Source: an uncultured Myxococcales bacterium
GTDB lineage: Bacteria > Myxococcota_A > UBA9042
Assembly: GCA_903883645.1 (NCBI GenBank)
Contig: CAISBR010000066.1
Span: 36,266-100,265, forward strand
Direction: 5' to 3'
DNA length: 64,000 nucleotides
Below are positions 9,523 through 19,274 of this stretch, piece by piece (the first letter of the stretch is position 1; every line of letters begins with the position of its first letter). The notes beneath the pieces were generated by a model. The model did not search any database. It had not been told where the DNA came from and worked only from the letters and a program-made list of their open reading frames with translations. The translations under genes and the position numbers were made by a program.

Positions 9523-12051
9523 ATGGTTCGAACTCTTTGGCCATGGTGGGCGGACCAGGTAGCCCGACACGCCGGCAAGCTGGTGGCGGCCGGGCTGGCC
9601 TTGCTCGTGCTCGCGCTGCCGTGGGCCGCTCAGTTATACGGCAATCTACACACAGACTTGCGCGAGCTGTTGCCTCAGGGCGCGCCCGCTGCGGTGGCTC
9701 TCGACGAGCTGGAGCACCGCATCGGCGGCGTGTCTTCGCTGACGCTCGTGGTGCAGACTGCCGACCCTGAGCAGGGCAAGCGTTACGTCGATGCGCTGGC
9801 TACGCAAGTTCGGAAATTGCCTAAAGATCTGGTCGCTCGGGTCGATGCAGACCTGCGCCAAGAGCGGGCGTTTGCCCAGGCCCACGGGGCGCTCTACGCC
9901 AACACCGCCGACTTGCAGGTGATCGCCGACGGACTGCAGAAGCGTCGCGACGAGGCCCGGCAAAAAGCCAATCCTTTCCACGTTGATATTGACGACAGCC
10001 CGCCGCCACCCGCGCCCACCCAGCCCGATGAGCTCGATGCGGCAGTGGTGCGGCTGAGGGACCAGGCCAAGCAAGCCGAGCCCTTTCCGAGCGGCTATAT
10101 GGCGAGCGCGGATGGTAAAACCCTGATTGTGCACGTAAAGCCAGCAGGTGCTGCGGTGGGTCTCGACGCGGCGCAACGGCTGTTTGGCGAGGTCGACGGG
10201 ATTGTGGTTCGGCTGCGCGCCACTTTCCCTGGTGTGACGGTGGGTTATACAGGCGAGCTGCGCGGACTCATCGAGGCGCAAGAGCACTTGATGCGCGACA
10301 TGCTGCACACGACTGTGCTGGTGCTGGTGTCGGTTGCAGTGGTACTTCTTTTGTATTTCGGGCACTTGCGCAGTCTGCCGCAGCTCATTCTGCCGCTTTT
10401 CATCGGCGCGGCGGCCACGTTCGCGATTGCCCGCCATGTGATCGTGTATCTGAATCCCAACACAGCGTTTTTGGGCAGTATTATCGCGGGCAACGGCATC
10501 AACGCCGGCATCATCTTGCTGGGCCGGTACGACGAATTGCGGCGCGGCGGCATGGAGCGGCGGCCGGCTTGGGGGGATGCGCTGGCGAGCACGTGGGTGG
10601 GCACGGCTACGGCGAGTGGGGCGGCGGCGCTGGCATACGGGGCGTTGGGTACCATGCAATTTCGTGGTTTCAACCAGTTCGGCTTCATTGGCCTGGTGGG
10701 AATGGTCGCGTGCTGGGTCTCAACCTATGCGTTCTTGCCGCCGGTGACCGAGCTGCTCGAGCGCTGGCGGCCCAACCGTTACGGCCGTTGGAGCGAGCCG
10801 CTGCGGCTGACGACGTGGCTGGCCGATAGTGTGACCGGTCGGCCGAAACTAGCGGTGACCGCAGGGGTATTTCTGGCTGTGGCGGCCGGCGCGGGGGTGT
10901 GGCAGTTCGCCCAGGCGCCCATTGAGCACGACCTGCAAAACCTGGGCAGTGCGCAAGGACGAATCGACGGCGAGGCCTATTGGAGCCGCAAAGTCGATGC
11001 AGTTATGCGCAGTTACCAGACGCCGACGGTGGTACTGACCGACTCGCCCGAACAGGCGGAGCAGGTCGCCAAGGCAGTACGCGCGGCCAAAGAGGCACAG
11101 GGCGCGGCGAGCACGATCGATAACGTTCGAACTCTGCACGATGTTTTGCCCACCGACCAGACGGCGCGGCTTGCCTTGGTGCAGCGTATTCTCGAGCTGG
11201 TCAAGCCGTCGGGCGGTACGGTGGGGCAGATCGACAAGAAATTGCTCGAGCGCATCCGGCCCGACCTGCGCGGCGAGGTGCAGAACCTCGTCGAAAAGAC
11301 CCAGGTTTCGCGGGTTACGGCGGCCGATCTGCCCGAGCGATGGGGCGCGGCATTTCGCGAGAAAACCAATACGTGTCAAGGATGTATTGCCCTTGTCTAT
11401 CCGACCCTGGCGACGGATTCGAAGCATGGCGAAGCCCAAGACGAGCACGCCCGCACCTTGCGCGAAGCGGTGGCCGAGTCGGTGCCGCAGGCGCGCGTGG
11501 CCGGTACGCTGGTGCTGATCGCGGATATCAACCGCGCGATCACGGTCGATGGCCGGGGGGCAACGCTGCTCAGCTTTGTCGCCGTGGCACTTGCTACCCT
11601 GCTGATCTTGCGCTCGTTTGGCGCCTCGCTGTGGGTGCTAGGCTCGCTGGCTATGGGCGTGCTGTGGATGTTCGGTGCCCTGGGTTGGCTGGGCGTCAAG
11701 CTCAACTTTGTCAATTTTGCGGCGATGCCGATCACCTTTGGTATCGGCGTCGATTACGCGGTCAATTACGTACAGCGTTACCGGCACGACGGCGATGCGA
11801 ATGCGGCGTTGCGCTCGGTGGGTGGCGCGGTGGCGCTGTGCTCGGCCACGACCATCTTGGGCTACGCGACGCTCGTGATCGCCGACAATCTGGCGGTGCG
11901 CTCGTTCGGCATTGCCGCAGTACTCGGCGAACTTACATGTCTTTCTGCCGCGCTGCTGCTGACGCCGGCTGGCTTGGCTTGGCGAGATCGGCGCGCGCAG
12001 CGCCAAACCACACCGACCGCGAACCTGGCTGCGGCGACGGCCAAGGATTAG
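9523..12051 (+). CDS. MMPL/RND-superfamily transporter (predicted lipid exporter)
   Basis: 842 aa with two TM blocks; NAGIILLGRYDELRRGG and PITFGIGVDYAVNYVQRYRHD RND/MMPL motifs. Confidence 0.85.
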   Translation: MVRTLWPWWADQVARHAGKLVAAGLALLVLALPWAAQLYGNLHTDLRELLPQGAPAAVALDELEHRIGGVSSLTLVVQTADPEQGKRYVDALATQVRKLPKDLVARVDADLRQERAFAQAHGALYANTADLQVIADGLQKRRDEARQKANPFHVDIDDSPPPPAPTQPDELDAAVVRLRDQAKQAEPFPSGYMASADGKTLIVHVKPAGAAVGLDAAQRLFGEVDGIVVRLRATFPGVTVGYTGELRGLIEAQEHLMRDMLHTTVLVLVSVAVVLLLYFGHLRSLPQLILPLFIGAAATFAIARHVIVYLNPNTAFLGSIIAGNGINAGIILLGRYDELRRGGMERRPAWGDALASTWVGTATASGAAALAYGALGTMQFRGFNQFGFIGLVGMVACWVSTYAFLPPVTELLERWRPNRYGRWSEPLRLTTWLADSVTGRPKLAVTAGVFLAVAAGAGVWQFAQAPIEHDLQNLGSAQGRIDGEAYWSRKVDAVMRSYQTPTVVLTDSPEQAEQVAKAVRAAKEAQGAASTIDNVRTLHDVLPTDQTARLALVQRILELVKPSGGTVGQIDKKLLERIRPDLRGEVQNLVEKTQVSRVTAADLPERWGAAFREKTNTCQGCIALVYPTLATDSKHGEAQDEHARTLREAVAESVPQARVAGTLVLIADINRAITVDGRGATLLSFVAVALATLLILRSFGASLWVLGSLAMGVLWMFGALGWLGVKLNFVNFAAMPITFGIGVDYAVNYVQRYRHDGDANAALRSVGGAVALCSATTILGYATLVIADNLAVRSFGIAAVLGELTCLSAALLLTPAGLAWRDRRAQRQTTPTANLAAATAKD

Positions 12052-12057
12052 TACTCT

Positions 12058-13158
12058 ATGACTACATTGCTTTCTGGTGCCATGCTCGGCTACGGCTGGA
12101 TCGCTCGCCACGGCCACGCGCCCTATTACCAGCACGCTCAAGATGTGAAGATCGTTGCAATTGCCGATCCGACGGCGGCGTGCCGCGAGCGGGCGCAAGC
12201 CGACTTCCCCGGCGTTCGGCTGTACGAGGATGCGGCCTCGCTGCTGGTAGCCGAAAAAGACCTGGATTTCGTCGATATTTGCACGCCGCCGCGCTGGCAC
12301 GCCGAGTACGCGATTGCTGCGCTCGACCGCGGGCTCAACGTGCTGTGCGAAAAGCCGCTGGCGACCTCGACCGCCGAGGCCACGGCGATGATCGACGCGG
12401 CCCAGCGCAATCACAAAGTGCTTTTGCCTTGCCATACTTACCTGCATGCGCCGGTGGTGCGGGCGGTGCGGCAGCTGCTCGACGACGACCGCATTGGCAA
12501 GGTGCACCTGGTTACGCTGCAGACCTTTCGCAACACCCACGCCAAGGGGGTCATCGACTGGAAGACCGATTGGCGCCGCGAGTTTCAGTATTCGGGCGGC
12601 GGCATTGCCATGGATCACGGCAGCCACACCTTTTACCTCGCCTTTGATTGGCTGGGCGCGCTGCCGAGCGCCGTGACGGCACAGATGACGGCGCAGGGCA
12701 GCTGGGACACCGAAGACGCTTATTCGTGCACAGTTAGCTTCCCTGGCGGGCTGCTGGCGATGGCGCATTTGACCTGGACCGCCGGTGTACGGCGCGTGTA
12801 CTACACCCTGCACGGCGAGCGCGGCGCGATCACGGTGCAAGACGACGACGTGGAGTTGGCGCTGATGGGGGCGCCGCTCGAAGGCGGCAACGGCGCCGTG
12901 CAGTGGACGTACGAGCGCATCGCCTGCCCCTCGGATTGGATGGATGCAAGTCATATCGGCTGGTTTGGAGCCCTATTCGCCAAGTTTCAGGCCGCGCTGG
13001 CTGCCGGCGAGCCCGTCACGCAAGAGTTGCGCCACGCCTGGACCTGCGTGCACCTGATCGAGTCGTCGTACCATTCGGCCCAGGCCGGCAGTGCTTCGCA
13101 ACCCCTGGTGAGTGTGGCCGCGGTTGTGGACACGGACACTGCTGATACAGTCGCCTAG
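12058..13158 (+). CDS. Gfo/Idh/MocA-family oxidoreductase
   Basis: N-terminal Rossmann MLGYGWIARHGHAPYY; VDICTPPRWHAEYAIAALDRGLNVLCEKPLA (EKP motif). Confidence 0.9.
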   Translation: MTTLLSGAMLGYGWIARHGHAPYYQHAQDVKIVAIADPTAACRERAQADFPGVRLYEDAASLLVAEKDLDFVDICTPPRWHAEYAIAALDRGLNVLCEKPLATSTAEATAMIDAAQRNHKVLLPCHTYLHAPVVRAVRQLLDDDRIGKVHLVTLQTFRNTHAKGVIDWKTDWRREFQYSGGGIAMDHGSHTFYLAFDWLGALPSAVTAQMTAQGSWDTEDAYSCTVSFPGGLLAMAHLTWTAGVRRVYYTLHGERGAITVQDDDVELALMGAPLEGGNGAVQWTYERIACPSDWMDASHIGWFGALFAKFQAALAAGEPVTQELRHAWTCVHLIESSYHSAQAGSASQPLVSVAAVVDTDTADTVA

Positions 13159-13197
13159 CCCCAGCGGCCCGCCGAGCGGTCGGCCACAGGACCTAAC

Positions 13198-13962
13198 ATG
13201 TCGGATTGGATGTATCCCGCCATCCCCACGGCCCTCGTCGTGGTGCTCATCGTCGGCTGGGTGCCGCTGATGCTGCTTGGCAAGACGCCGAGCTACCAGC
13301 GCACGGATCAGATTGGCAGCAGTGCGCTCATCGGCAAGCAAGCTAAAGCGATGCTTTATTGGGGATTTCAGCCCCTCGGTCGCACACTCTTGGCGCTCAA
13401 GATCACCCCCGATGTCATCACCTGGAGCTCCGGCGTCTTTGGCCTCGCCGGCGGTGTGGCGCTGGCCCGCGGGCAGCTGGGTTTGGGCTCAATGCTGTGC
13501 TTTGCCTCGTTCGTCGCCGATGCGCTCGACGGCATGGTGGCGCGCCTAGCGGGTACCGGCTCGGCTGCGGGCGAAGTGCTCGACGCGATGCTCGACCGCT
13601 ATGTCGAGTTCTTCTGGTTCGCCGGTGTGATCTATTGGTTTCGCAACGACCCTATGCGCTTGGGGCTAACGATCGCCGCGCTCATTGGTGCGTTCATGGT
13701 CAGCTATGTGTCGGCCAAGGCCGAAGCGATGCAAGCCGAAGTGCCGGGCGGTTCGATGCGCCGCGTCGAGCGGGCCGTGTGCATGACGCTGGGGGCTAGC
13801 ATCGCTTCGTATACTATGCTGTTTTCGTCTTTCTGGAATGGCCTGGGCATCCCCGCCGATTGGCCGCTGCTGGTCGCCCTGGGCCTTATTGCGGTACTGG
13901 GCAACTACAGCACGGCCACCCGCTCGGCGGCGCTGCGGCGGGTGCTGGCGGGCAAGAAGTAG
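13198..13962 (+). CDS. CDP-alcohol phosphatidyltransferase family protein
   Basis: D-x2-DG-x2-AR-x8-G-x3-D-x3-D motif: DALDGMVARLAGTGSAAGEVLDAMLD. Confidence 0.9.
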   Translation: MSDWMYPAIPTALVVVLIVGWVPLMLLGKTPSYQRTDQIGSSALIGKQAKAMLYWGFQPLGRTLLALKITPDVITWSSGVFGLAGGVALARGQLGLGSMLCFASFVADALDGMVARLAGTGSAAGEVLDAMLDRYVEFFWFAGVIYWFRNDPMRLGLTIAALIGAFMVSYVSAKAEAMQAEVPGGSMRRVERAVCMTLGASIASYTMLFSSFWNGLGIPADWPLLVALGLIAVLGNYSTATRSAALRRVLAGKK

Positions 13963-13969
13963 GCGAAAC

Positions 13970-14371
13970 ATGGCCGATTTTGCCATACCCCGCCTGCTCA
14001 AGGCCCAGCTCGGCGCGATTGTCGCCACCGGTGTCGATTTTTCGGTGATGGTGGCGATTACCAGCGGCCTGACCATGTCGCCCGTCTTGGGCACGGTAGT
14101 GGGCGCAAGCTGCGGTGCACTCAGCAATTTCTACATGGGCCGCCATTGGATCTTTGCCGCCAGTAGCGGTGACCATGGTGGCCAAGCCCTGCGCTACACC
14201 CTGGTCTCGGCCGCCAGCCTGGGCCTCAATGCCCTGGGCGAGTGGCTCTTGGCCGTACGCCTCGGCATCCCTTACGTTTTGGCGCGCGCGATGATCGCCG
14301 TCGCCGTCAGCCTGCTTTGGAACTACCCGCTCCACCGGCACTTTGTCTTTGCCGCACCGAGGTCGCCATGA
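13970..14371 (+). CDS. GtrA-like membrane protein
   Basis: Short four-TM protein; GALSNFYMGRHWIFAA and NYPLHRHFVF pattern; ATGA overlap with the next gene. Confidence 0.75.
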   Translation: MADFAIPRLLKAQLGAIVATGVDFSVMVAITSGLTMSPVLGTVVGASCGALSNFYMGRHWIFAASSGDHGGQALRYTLVSAASLGLNALGEWLLAVRLGIPYVLARAMIAVAVSLLWNYPLHRHFVFAAPRSP

Positions 14372-15741
14372 CAGCTCCGATCAATCCTTCGCAACCCAAG
14401 AATCAGCAAGTTGTTTTGCGCACTTCGCTGCCGGGTCCGCTCAGCAAAGCCTTTCGCGACCGCGAAGATGCCCACCTGGCGCCCGGTGCTCAGGCCTACG
14501 CTCTAGAAGCTGGGGTGGTGGTCGATCACGCCGAGAACGCTACGGTGACCGATCTCGACGGCAATACGCTGCTCGATTTTGTAGGCGGCATCGGTGTTTG
14601 CGCGATCGGTCACTCGCATCCACGCTGGGTCGCTGCGGTGCAAAAGCAGGCCGGCAGCGCCGCGATGGGGGCGTATTCAAGCCCCGCGCGTGTCGAATTG
14701 CTCGAGCGCATTGCCGCCCATCCGCCCGCGCCCGGTGTGCACCGTACTCAGGTCTACTCGGGCGGTGCCGAGGCGGTCGAAAGTGCCATGCGCCTAGCGC
14801 GCGCCCACACCGGACGCCAAGATTTCATGGCGTTTTGGGGCGCCTTTCACGGCAAGACGGTGGGGGCCCTGTCGCTGATGGGCTCGACCTGGTCGCGCGG
14901 CTTGGGCCCGCTCATGCCCGGCGTGCACCACTCGCCCTACGCCGATTGCTACCGCTGCCCGCTCAGCACCACCTACCCCGGCTGCGGCCTGGCCTGTGCC
15001 GAGCAGCTGCGGCAAAACCTGAAGAATGGCCCGCAAGTCGCCGCCGTCATCGCCGAGCCAGTTCAAGGCACCGCGGGCAACATCATCCCGCCCGACGACT
15101 TTTTGCCCACGGTGGCCAGCATCGCCCGCGACAGCGGTGCCTTGTTCATTGCCGACGAAATGATCACGGGCTTTGGCCGCACCGGCAAGCGCTGGGGGGT
15201 CGAACACAGCGGAACCAAACCGGATATCGTGACCATCGGCAAAGCCTTTGGCGGCGGCTTCCCCATCAGCGGCCTTGTCACCACCGACGCGATTTCGATC
15301 GCCAAGCCGTGGAGTGCGCCGTCGGGCTCGTCGTCGAGCTATGGCGGCAACCCCTTGGCCTGTGCCGCCGCCGCGAGCGCGCTGCAGATCATCGACGAAG
15401 AGCGCTTGGCCGAAAATGCCGCCGAAGTGGGCGCGATTTTACTCAGCGAGATCGAAGACTTCTCCGAGGTGTTTCCGTTCGTGGGCATGGTGTCGGGCCG
15501 CGGCCTGATGCTGCGGATCGAGCTGGTGCAAGACAAGGTGACCAAGGAGCCGCTGCCCAAACCCGTGTGTATGCGCCTGTTTCACATCCTGACCAAGCTG
15601 GGGCTGATTACCATGGCCACCTCGCCGCACTTGCGCCTCCAGCCGCCGCTGACGCTCGACGCCGACACCGCGCGCACCGGCGCCCGCTTACTGCGCCAAG
15701 GCTTTGCCGAAATGGCCGCCGGCGGCTGGTGGAAGCCGTGA
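14368..15741 (+). CDS. Class-III PLP-dependent aminotransferase
   Basis: GGAEAVESAMRLAR, FHGKTVGALSLMGS, LFIADEMITGFGRTG, PDIVTIGKAFGGGFP (PLP Lys); start ATG at 14368. Confidence 0.9.
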   Translation: MTAPINPSQPKNQQVVLRTSLPGPLSKAFRDREDAHLAPGAQAYALEAGVVVDHAENATVTDLDGNTLLDFVGGIGVCAIGHSHPRWVAAVQKQAGSAAMGAYSSPARVELLERIAAHPPAPGVHRTQVYSGGAEAVESAMRLARAHTGRQDFMAFWGAFHGKTVGALSLMGSTWSRGLGPLMPGVHHSPYADCYRCPLSTTYPGCGLACAEQLRQNLKNGPQVAAVIAEPVQGTAGNIIPPDDFLPTVASIARDSGALFIADEMITGFGRTGKRWGVEHSGTKPDIVTIGKAFGGGFPISGLVTTDAISIAKPWSAPSGSSSSYGGNPLACAAAASALQIIDEERLAENAAEVGAILLSEIEDFSEVFPFVGMVSGRGLMLRIELVQDKVTKEPLPKPVCMRLFHILTKLGLITMATSPHLRLQPPLTLDADTARTGARLLRQGFAEMAAGGWWKP

Positions 15742-16202
15742 GCGAGGCCGCCAAAGACCGCGTGGCGATGACGCTGGCGACTTGGTTTGGTGCGGGCCTC
15801 GTGCCACTGGCGCCGGGTACCGCCGGTTCTGCTGTGGCCGTGCTGCTTTTCTGGCCCCTGCGCGCCCTTGGCCTCGACGTGATGGCCGCGCTCATCATGC
15901 TGGTCATCGGCGTGGGCGTGTGGGCCTCGGCGCGGGTGGTGGCACTGCGCGGCGGCCATGATCCGCAGATCATCGTGATCGACGAAGTGGCCGGCCAGTG
16001 GCTCACCTTGCTGGCAGTGCCGGCAGATTGGCGTTGGTTTTTGGCGGGTTTCGTGGTGTTTCGTCTGGCCGACCAGTTCAAGCCGTGGCCGGCGCGCCAG
16101 GCCGAGCGCGAGCTGCCGCCCGCCTGGGGCGTGATGATGGACGACGTGCTGGCCGGTGGCTGGGGCGCGGTGGCCCTGTGGCTGGCGCAGCGGTGGATTT
16201 AG
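15738..16202 (+). CDS. pgpA: Phosphatidylglycerophosphatase A-like phosphatase
   Basis: TWFGAGLVPLAPGTAGSAVAV, IIVIDEVAGQWLTL, FRLADQFKPWPARQAERELPPAWGVMMDDVLAG; GTG start overlapping upstream stop (GTGA). Confidence 0.85.
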   Translation: MSEAAKDRVAMTLATWFGAGLVPLAPGTAGSAVAVLLFWPLRALGLDVMAALIMLVIGVGVWASARVVALRGGHDPQIIVIDEVAGQWLTLLAVPADWRWFLAGFVVFRLADQFKPWPARQAERELPPAWGVMMDDVLAGGWGAVALWLAQRWI

Positions 16203-16233
16203 CAATTTACAAGTTGTTTCAACGAGGTTTTTG

Positions 16234-16929
16234 ATGTGGCTGCGCCCCGCGATCGCCCTCAGCTTATTCGCGATCCTGAGCGGCGCTGCGCCGGCGTGGG
16301 CCGATCGCCTGGTCTGCGATCGCCAAGTCGAAGATTTTGCAAACGATACAACGGGTTCGTGGCCCAAGGGCTGGCGCGAGCGCGACGGTCTGACGCCGGC
16401 CGAAGCCACGCTCAAGACCCGTGTCGCCGTCGAAACTGCTGGTACTTTCAAGGCTATGCGCGTCACGTACGCCAGCAAAGCCATCACCGTGGGCCGGCAA
16501 GTTCCGGGCTGGGATCTGCAGCGCTACCCCATCTTGCAGTGGCGCTGGCAGGCGGTGCGGCTGCCCAAGGGCGGCGACGAGACCCGCTCGGGGCGCAACG
16601 ATGTGGCCGCGTCGGTGTACGTGTTCTGGAAGGCTGCGTGGCCGTTTCGCGTGCATAGCCTAAAGTTTACATGGAGTTCAACTCTGCCGGCCGGTACCCA
16701 CCACGATCGCGGCGCTGGCCACTACCACGTCAAAGTCGTCGAGAGCGGCTCTGGGCACATGGGCCAATGGCAGACCGCGCAAGTGGATGTGTTTGCCGAG
16801 CATTTGTTGCGTTTTGGCGAGAATCTGGGTGAGCCGATTGGGATCGCCGTCCTGACCGATGGCGACGACACCGAGAGTCCGTCCGAGGCGCTGTACGCCG
16901 AGTTTCGTCTGTGCCGCAAGATCCCGTAA
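16234..16929 (+). CDS. Secreted DUF3047-like protein
   Basis: Signal peptide MWLRPAIALSLFAILSGAAPAWA; GWDLQRYPILQWRWQAVRLPKGGDE; GEPIGIAVLTDGDDTESPSEALYAEFRL. Confidence 0.6.
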   Translation: MWLRPAIALSLFAILSGAAPAWADRLVCDRQVEDFANDTTGSWPKGWRERDGLTPAEATLKTRVAVETAGTFKAMRVTYASKAITVGRQVPGWDLQRYPILQWRWQAVRLPKGGDETRSGRNDVAASVYVFWKAAWPFRVHSLKFTWSSTLPAGTHHDRGAGHYHVKVVESGSGHMGQWQTAQVDVFAEHLLRFGENLGEPIGIAVLTDGDDTESPSEALYAEFRLCRKIP

Positions 16930-16932
16930 AAA

Positions 16933-17682
16933 CTAGAATTGCTCGTCGTCGCCCAAGAAGCGCCACATGCCCAGCGCCAGCTTGCCCAGCTTGACCCGGC
17001 CAACGCGCACGCGCTTCAGCCCCATCACGCGCAGCCCAACGGCCTCGCACATGCGCCGAATCTGGCGCTTTTTACCCTCGCGCAGCACAAACCGCAGCTG
17101 ATCGCGGTTCAGCCACTCCACCTCGGCGTGCAGGAGCGGTTCCCCGTCGAGGTACAGGCCGTGGCGCAGCAGGTCCAGCCCGCTTTGCTCCAGGTAGCCC
17201 TCGACCCGAACCAGGTATTCCTTATCCATAATGCTGTCTTCGCCGATCAGCTGGCGGGCGACGCGCCCGTCTTGCGTCAGCACCAGCAGCCCCGTCGAGT
17301 CGATGTCGAGCCGCCCCGCCACCGACAGATCGCGCAATTGCTCGCGGCGCAGCAGCGGCCCGGCGTATTGCGGATCGCGATTCTCGGGCAAAATCAGCTC
17401 GATAGCAGCCCTGTAGCCATGCTCCGGCTGGGTCGACACAAACCCTATCGGCTTGTTCAGCAGGATGGTCGCCCGCTGCTGCTGCACCGTTGCGCCGCGC
17501 TGGTCGAGCTCGATGCGTTGGTCGCGCCGCACCCGGGTGCCCAGCGTAGCCATCACCTCGCCATCGACCCGCACCCAGCCGCGGCCAATGTAATCGTCCG
17601 CCTCGCGTCGCGAACACAGGCCTAACTCGGCCATACGCTTGCTCAGCCGCGGAAAATCTTGGTTGTCTTGCTTGTCGTCCAT
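16933..17682 (-). CDS. RsuA/RluB/RluF-type pseudouridine synthase
   Basis: S4-like [62 protein letters not shown]. Confidence 0.88.
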   Translation of the reverse strand: MDDKQDNQDFPRLSKRMAELGLCSRREADDYIGRGWVRVDGEVMATLGTRVRRDQRIELDQRGATVQQQRATILLNKPIGFVSTQPEHGYRAAIELILPENRDPQYAGPLLRREQLRDLSVAGRLDIDSTGLLVLTQDGRVARQLIGEDSIMDKEYLVRVEGYLEQSGLDLLRHGLYLDGEPLLHAEVEWLNRDQLRFVLREGKKRQIRRMCEAVGLRVMGLKRVRVGRVKLGKLALGMWRFLGDDEQF

Positions 17683-17855
17683 GGCCAACCTCGGCCGCAA
17701 GGTAGCCGGTTCGACCCATTCGGGCAACGCGCGGCGCCGGCCAGAGGTCTTTACGTGCGCCCATCATCCCCGTAGTCTTGTTGCCCGCTCGCGGCGGCGT
17801 GCGAATCAACCGTCGCGATCGCTGGGGCAACGCCAAGAAACGCAAGGAGTTCCTG

Positions 17856-18455
17856 TTGATTGCAGTGGTCGATTACGGTGCGGGCAACGTCGCCAGCGTG
17901 GTGCGGGCGTTGCGGCATTTGGGCGGCGATGCGCAGCTCGTCAGTGATCCCAGCGAGTTGCTTGCCGCCGAGCGGATTGTCTTTCCGGGCCAAGGCCATT
18001 TTGGCCAGGCGATGCGCCAGCTTGAAGCGACGGGCCTGGGCCGCGCCTTGCGCCAAGGCATCGACAGCGGTCGGCCGTTCTTAGGTATTTGCCTAGGGTT
18101 ACAGCTTCTTTACCAGGGTAGCGACGAGGCGCCGGGCGTGCCCGGTTTGGGGTTGTTGCCGGGTCATTGCCAACGCTTTGCCCCGGGTCTGCCCGTGCCG
18201 CACGTGGGCTGGCAGCAGGTGCGCGCACCGTTTCGCTCGAAGCGCACAGGTCTTGAAAACTACGATGATTTCTATTACTTCGTGCACAGTTACTACGCAC
18301 CAGCCGATGGCGTGGCCGTGACTGCGGTGGCCGATTACGGCCTGCGTTTTGCCGCTGCGGTGCGTCGCGACCAGCTGTGCGCGGTGCAATTTCACCCCGA
18401 GAAGTCGGGTCGCGCGGGCCTCGACTACCTGGCCGCATGGCTACAGATTCGCTGA
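17856..18455 (+). CDS. hisH: Imidazole glycerol phosphate synthase, glutamine amidotransferase subunit
   Basis: IAVVDYGAGNVASVVRAL, GICLGLQLLYQGSDE, VHSYYAP, VQFHPEKSG; TTG start after AAGGAG Shine-Dalgarno. Confidence 0.92.
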   Translation: MIAVVDYGAGNVASVVRALRHLGGDAQLVSDPSELLAAERIVFPGQGHFGQAMRQLEATGLGRALRQGIDSGRPFLGICLGLQLLYQGSDEAPGVPGLGLLPGHCQRFAPGLPVPHVGWQQVRAPFRSKRTGLENYDDFYYFVHSYYAPADGVAVTAVADYGLRFAAAVRRDQLCAVQFHPEKSGRAGLDYLAAWLQIR

Positions 18456-18479
18456 AGTTTTTAGCCTTTCTCCGCAAGG

Positions 18480-19241
18480 ATGCCCGTGCACACCGTTCGC
18501 CTTATCGCCTGCCTCGACATCGAACACGGTCGCGTGGTCAAGGGCGTGCGCTTTGCCGACCTGCAAGATCAGGGCGATCCCGTAGAGCTGGCGGCACGTT
18601 ACGATGCCCAAGGTATCGACGAGCTCGCGTTTCTCGATGTGCGCGCCAGCGACCAGGGCCGCGATATCCTCCGCGACTTGGTGCGCAAGGTATCAGAAGT
18701 ACTGTTTATTCCCTTTGCCGTGGGCGGTGGTCTGCGCAGCCTAGACGACGTGCGCGCCGTGCTGCGTGCCGGTGCCGACAAGGTGACCGTGGGCTCGGCA
18801 GCGGTGGCCAATCCCGAGCTAGTGCGGCAGATCGCCAATGAATTCGGCAGTCAGTGCCTCGTCGTGTCGCTCGACGTCAAGCGTTTGGACGGGCGGTTTG
18901 CCCTGACCAGCCACGGTGGTCGCCGCGATACGGGTCTTGATGCCGTTGAATTCGCCAAACAAGTTGCCGATTTGGGCGCGGGCGAGCTCCTCGTCAACGA
19001 CATGGACGCCGATGGCACCCGCCAGGGGTTTGGCCACGATCTGAACCGGGCGATCGTGCGCGCCGTGCCGATTCCGGTGATCGCGAGCGGTGGTGCCGGC
19101 AAGCCCGAGCACTTTGCCGAAGCGGTCGAGCAAGGTGGCGTGCACGCGGTGCTGGCGGCGAGCGTGTTTCATCAGGGCGATTTCTCGATTCGCGACGTAA
19201 AGGACTGCATGCTGCGCCGCGGGATTGCCGTGCGCACGTAG
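18480..19241 (+). CDS. hisF: Imidazole glycerol phosphate synthase cyclase subunit
   Basis: RLIACLDIEHGRVVKGVRF, IPFAVGGGLRSLDDVRAVLRAGADKVTVGSAAV, VIASGGAGKPEHFAEA. Confidence 0.95.
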   Translation: MPVHTVRLIACLDIEHGRVVKGVRFADLQDQGDPVELAARYDAQGIDELAFLDVRASDQGRDILRDLVRKVSEVLFIPFAVGGGLRSLDDVRAVLRAGADKVTVGSAAVANPELVRQIANEFGSQCLVVSLDVKRLDGRFALTSHGGRRDTGLDAVEFAKQVADLGAGELLVNDMDADGTRQGFGHDLNRAIVRAVPIPVIASGGAGKPEHFAEAVEQGGVHAVLAASVFHQGDFSIRDVKDCMLRRGIAVRT

Positions 19242-19274
19242 CCGCAACGGTCCTAGCAGAAAAGGTGAGCGACG

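Noticed and set aside
14343-15737. Alternative-frame ORF 14343-16202 as one protein
   Set aside because: Only its last part (from GTG 15738) is a real gene (PgpA-like); the upstream part is an out-of-frame shadow of the aminotransferase.
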